Of a stretch of DNA of 50,344 nucleotides, positions 48,947 through 50,344 are shown in pieces. Both the position numbers and the translations under genes were made by a program. Source of the stretch: Haplomitrium mnioides (Eukaryota; Marchantiophyta; Haplomitriopsida; Calobryales). The notes under the pieces are model-generated. The model was not told the origin of the DNA. It searched no databases and saw nothing but the letters and a program-made list of their open reading frames with translations. The DNA lies in assembly GCA_049999725.1 (NCBI GenBank), contig JBNGIS010020640.1:40057-90400 (forward strand), in the 5' to 3' direction. Every line of letters begins with the position of its first letter. Position 1 is the stretch's first letter.

Positions 48947-50019
48947 TGTCGCTCCCCTCTTTCAGGCCTTAACCTTCAAATGTGCCACTTTGGAAGGCAA
49001 GGGAGGACAAAATAGGAGAATAGGTTCTTTTGTGAGATGGCCCCTTGCAAGTTATCTCTTTGAAGCTTTAAGGAATTCCTCTTCACTTTACAAGCCCTTC
49101 CATAGATCAACATTCACCCAAGTAGCAATCCTGCTCATTCACACTCAATGCTAATACATACATACACATGGACCAAGGTGGTTCTGTGGTAATCCGAAGT
49201 ATAATTCAGTAGCCCAAATCTGGACTCAAACATCTTGTGTACAAATCCGAAACAGAATACAATACCCCAAGTACCACGAAACAATGTCAAGGGATATGAC
49301 TCCCCTTTCGCAGCACTGTCTTAGGGTCCGAACAACTGGAATACTTGTATGCTCCTAGTTCCAAGTGTTTCTTATGAAATACAACAGAATTCAAATCTAA
49401 CTAATACACTCATACACAAATACATACACACATGCATTGCACTCCACCAAAATTGTATGCCTTACAGAACCACAGGGGCTGACCTCCCTAACAGACTCCT
49501 CCTTTCATCAACTCATAATCTCAATCTTCCTTCCATCCTTCATGCACACACTTCTTCTAGATAGTTTTTTAACTTCCCTCGCGAGAATTCCTGGATTTAC
49601 TTCCTCACACTTGGAAGAGGATTTCTTTAACTTCCACCTCTGGAAAGCAGTCCTCTCGAGTGCTGGCTACACACTCCACCTCCAAACCTTGAATAGATCT
49701 TCTCCACAATGCATGGGCACTAACTCAACCACTCTCTTCTTGGCTCCACTTGAAAGATTAAACCAGAGTGCACTCCGAGCATTTGTGGGATTGATGCTCT
49801 TGCACTGATGATGCTGAGACGACTCCAAGATCCCACTTGCCACCCTCTGCCGAATTCCAAATAAATAAGATCCCCTTCCGCTTCATGTATCGATTCACCT
49901 CAACTAGTGGTCCACCCGCAAGAATGAGTTTATCTGGATTGCTTGAGCCTCAAGAGCTTCCTGCCCAGCGATTCTCGGCGCCCCTCTAGTCCACCTCCAC
50001 CCCTGCTAGCCCCATGCAC
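48947..50019 (-). mobile_element. LTR-I, minus-strand gypsy LTR, 3' part
   Basis: Plus-strand TGTCGCTCCCCTCTTTC at 48947 is the reverse of the family LTR end (GAGCGACA), so an LTR of the G1-G4 family inserted into CV RT, with ACTTG (48942-48946) as the visible target-site candidate. U5 and R landmarks follow up to the box CCACCTCCACCCCTGCTAGC at about 49990. At 50020 it is cut by unrelated sequence. Whether this is a solo LTR or a 3' LTR cannot be told, as the rest is off-window. Confidence 0.8.
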
Positions 50020-50344
50020 TGTGAAGGCATGAGATGTTTGAGAGAATTTTAATGAGATTAGTGCCCTATCATAGAATGGGATGCATTTTGATGAAGTATG
50101 GAGAAGACTTAGAAGTTATTAGGAGAAACTAAGATTTGATCGGTTTTCTTTAATATGTGTAGAATTGAGTACAGAGTAAATTGTGTTCTCATTAGAAATG
50201 TTAAAAAACTGATATTTTATACAAGGATATAATAGTGCTTAAGTAATTAGTACCAATTTACAGAAGTGAAAAAGCTCTTGTAAACCGGAAGTTATAACCG
50301 GTCAAAGTTACAAAAGTGAGCTGCGGAAAAGTCAAAACAGAGAG
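50020..50344 (+). other. Start of an unidentified sequence, possibly another LTR
   Basis: LTR-I homology stops at CCATGCAC and the next bases are TGTGAAGGCATGAG, so a TG-initiated insertion is possible, with TGCAC (50015-50019) as candidate duplication. The 325 bp are AT-rich, contain TTTATACAAGGATATAATAG at about 50216, and the pair AACCGG...AACCGG at about 50283-50300. No protein is recognisable. The element continues beyond the window. Confidence 0.35.

Noticed and set aside
1-50344. A host protein-coding gene or RNA gene hidden between elements
   Set aside because: I looked for open frames without transposon homology, tRNA-like cloverleafs and conserved protein motifs on both strands. 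Everything with a recognisable protein signal belongs to gag or pol.

Overview
This window looks like a stretch of repeat-rich plant nuclear DNA. It is built almost entirely from nested, decayed LTR retrotransposons: Ty1/copia, non-chromoviral Ty3/gypsy, and one chromovirus with a C-terminal chromodomain. I found no convincing host gene, tRNA or rRNA. The mix of superfamilies, the TG...CA LTRs with plant-like TATA boxes, an initiator-Met-type primer site and the depth of nesting point to a large plant genome. I cannot name the species.

Layout from left to right. C1 (copia, minus strand) occupies 1-2816 and runs off the left edge. It sits in the 3' LTR of G1 (gypsy, minus strand, 2817-12444), which retains gag, protease, RT, RNase H, integrase and both LTRs. 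G1 abuts the integrase gene of G2 (gypsy, plus strand, 12445-17491), of which only the integrase end and the 3' LTR (LTR-A) remain. Next is G3, an old plus-strand gypsy whose 5' LTR (LTR-B, 17492-22769) and gag are spread over about 28 kb by later insertions. These are a solo LTR (LTR-C, 19076-21587, target duplication CCACC), a full-length gypsy G4 (23213-37614, duplication GCTTT, inside gag), and a minus-strand LTR (LTR-H, 37843-45555) that itself carries a full-length copia C2 (38804-44024, duplication CTTGA/CCTGA). G4 is broken in turn by a minus-strand LTR (LTR-F, 28208-33310), which holds an unrelated 2,955-bp TG...CA element X1 (28290-31244, duplication GTCAT). The right end holds the last piece of G3 gag, a minus-strand chromovirus CV (about 46190-48946), a minus-strand LTR (LTR-I) inserted in its RT, and the first 325 bp of a further sequence from 50020.

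G1, G2, G3, G4 and LTR-C, -F, -H and -I belong to one gypsy family or close subfamilies. They share LTR ends of TGTCA...TGACA type, a primer site close to TGGCGCTAGAAGGAGGG 8-9 nt beyond the LTR, a gag with three spaced CCHC knuckles, and an unusual LTR interior made of short repeats (a 39-bp unit and CTTCGGA-type arrays).

No element appears able to move on its own as seen here. Every pol segment has stops, frameshifts, deletions or lost catalytic residues, with many changes of the C-to-T / G-to-A kind expected from decay of methylated, silenced repeats. The least damaged coding region is C1, with one in-frame stop in the visible 671 codons. All coordinates, duplications and translations come from reading the sequence by eye. 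Family names rest on motif recognition, not on a database search.
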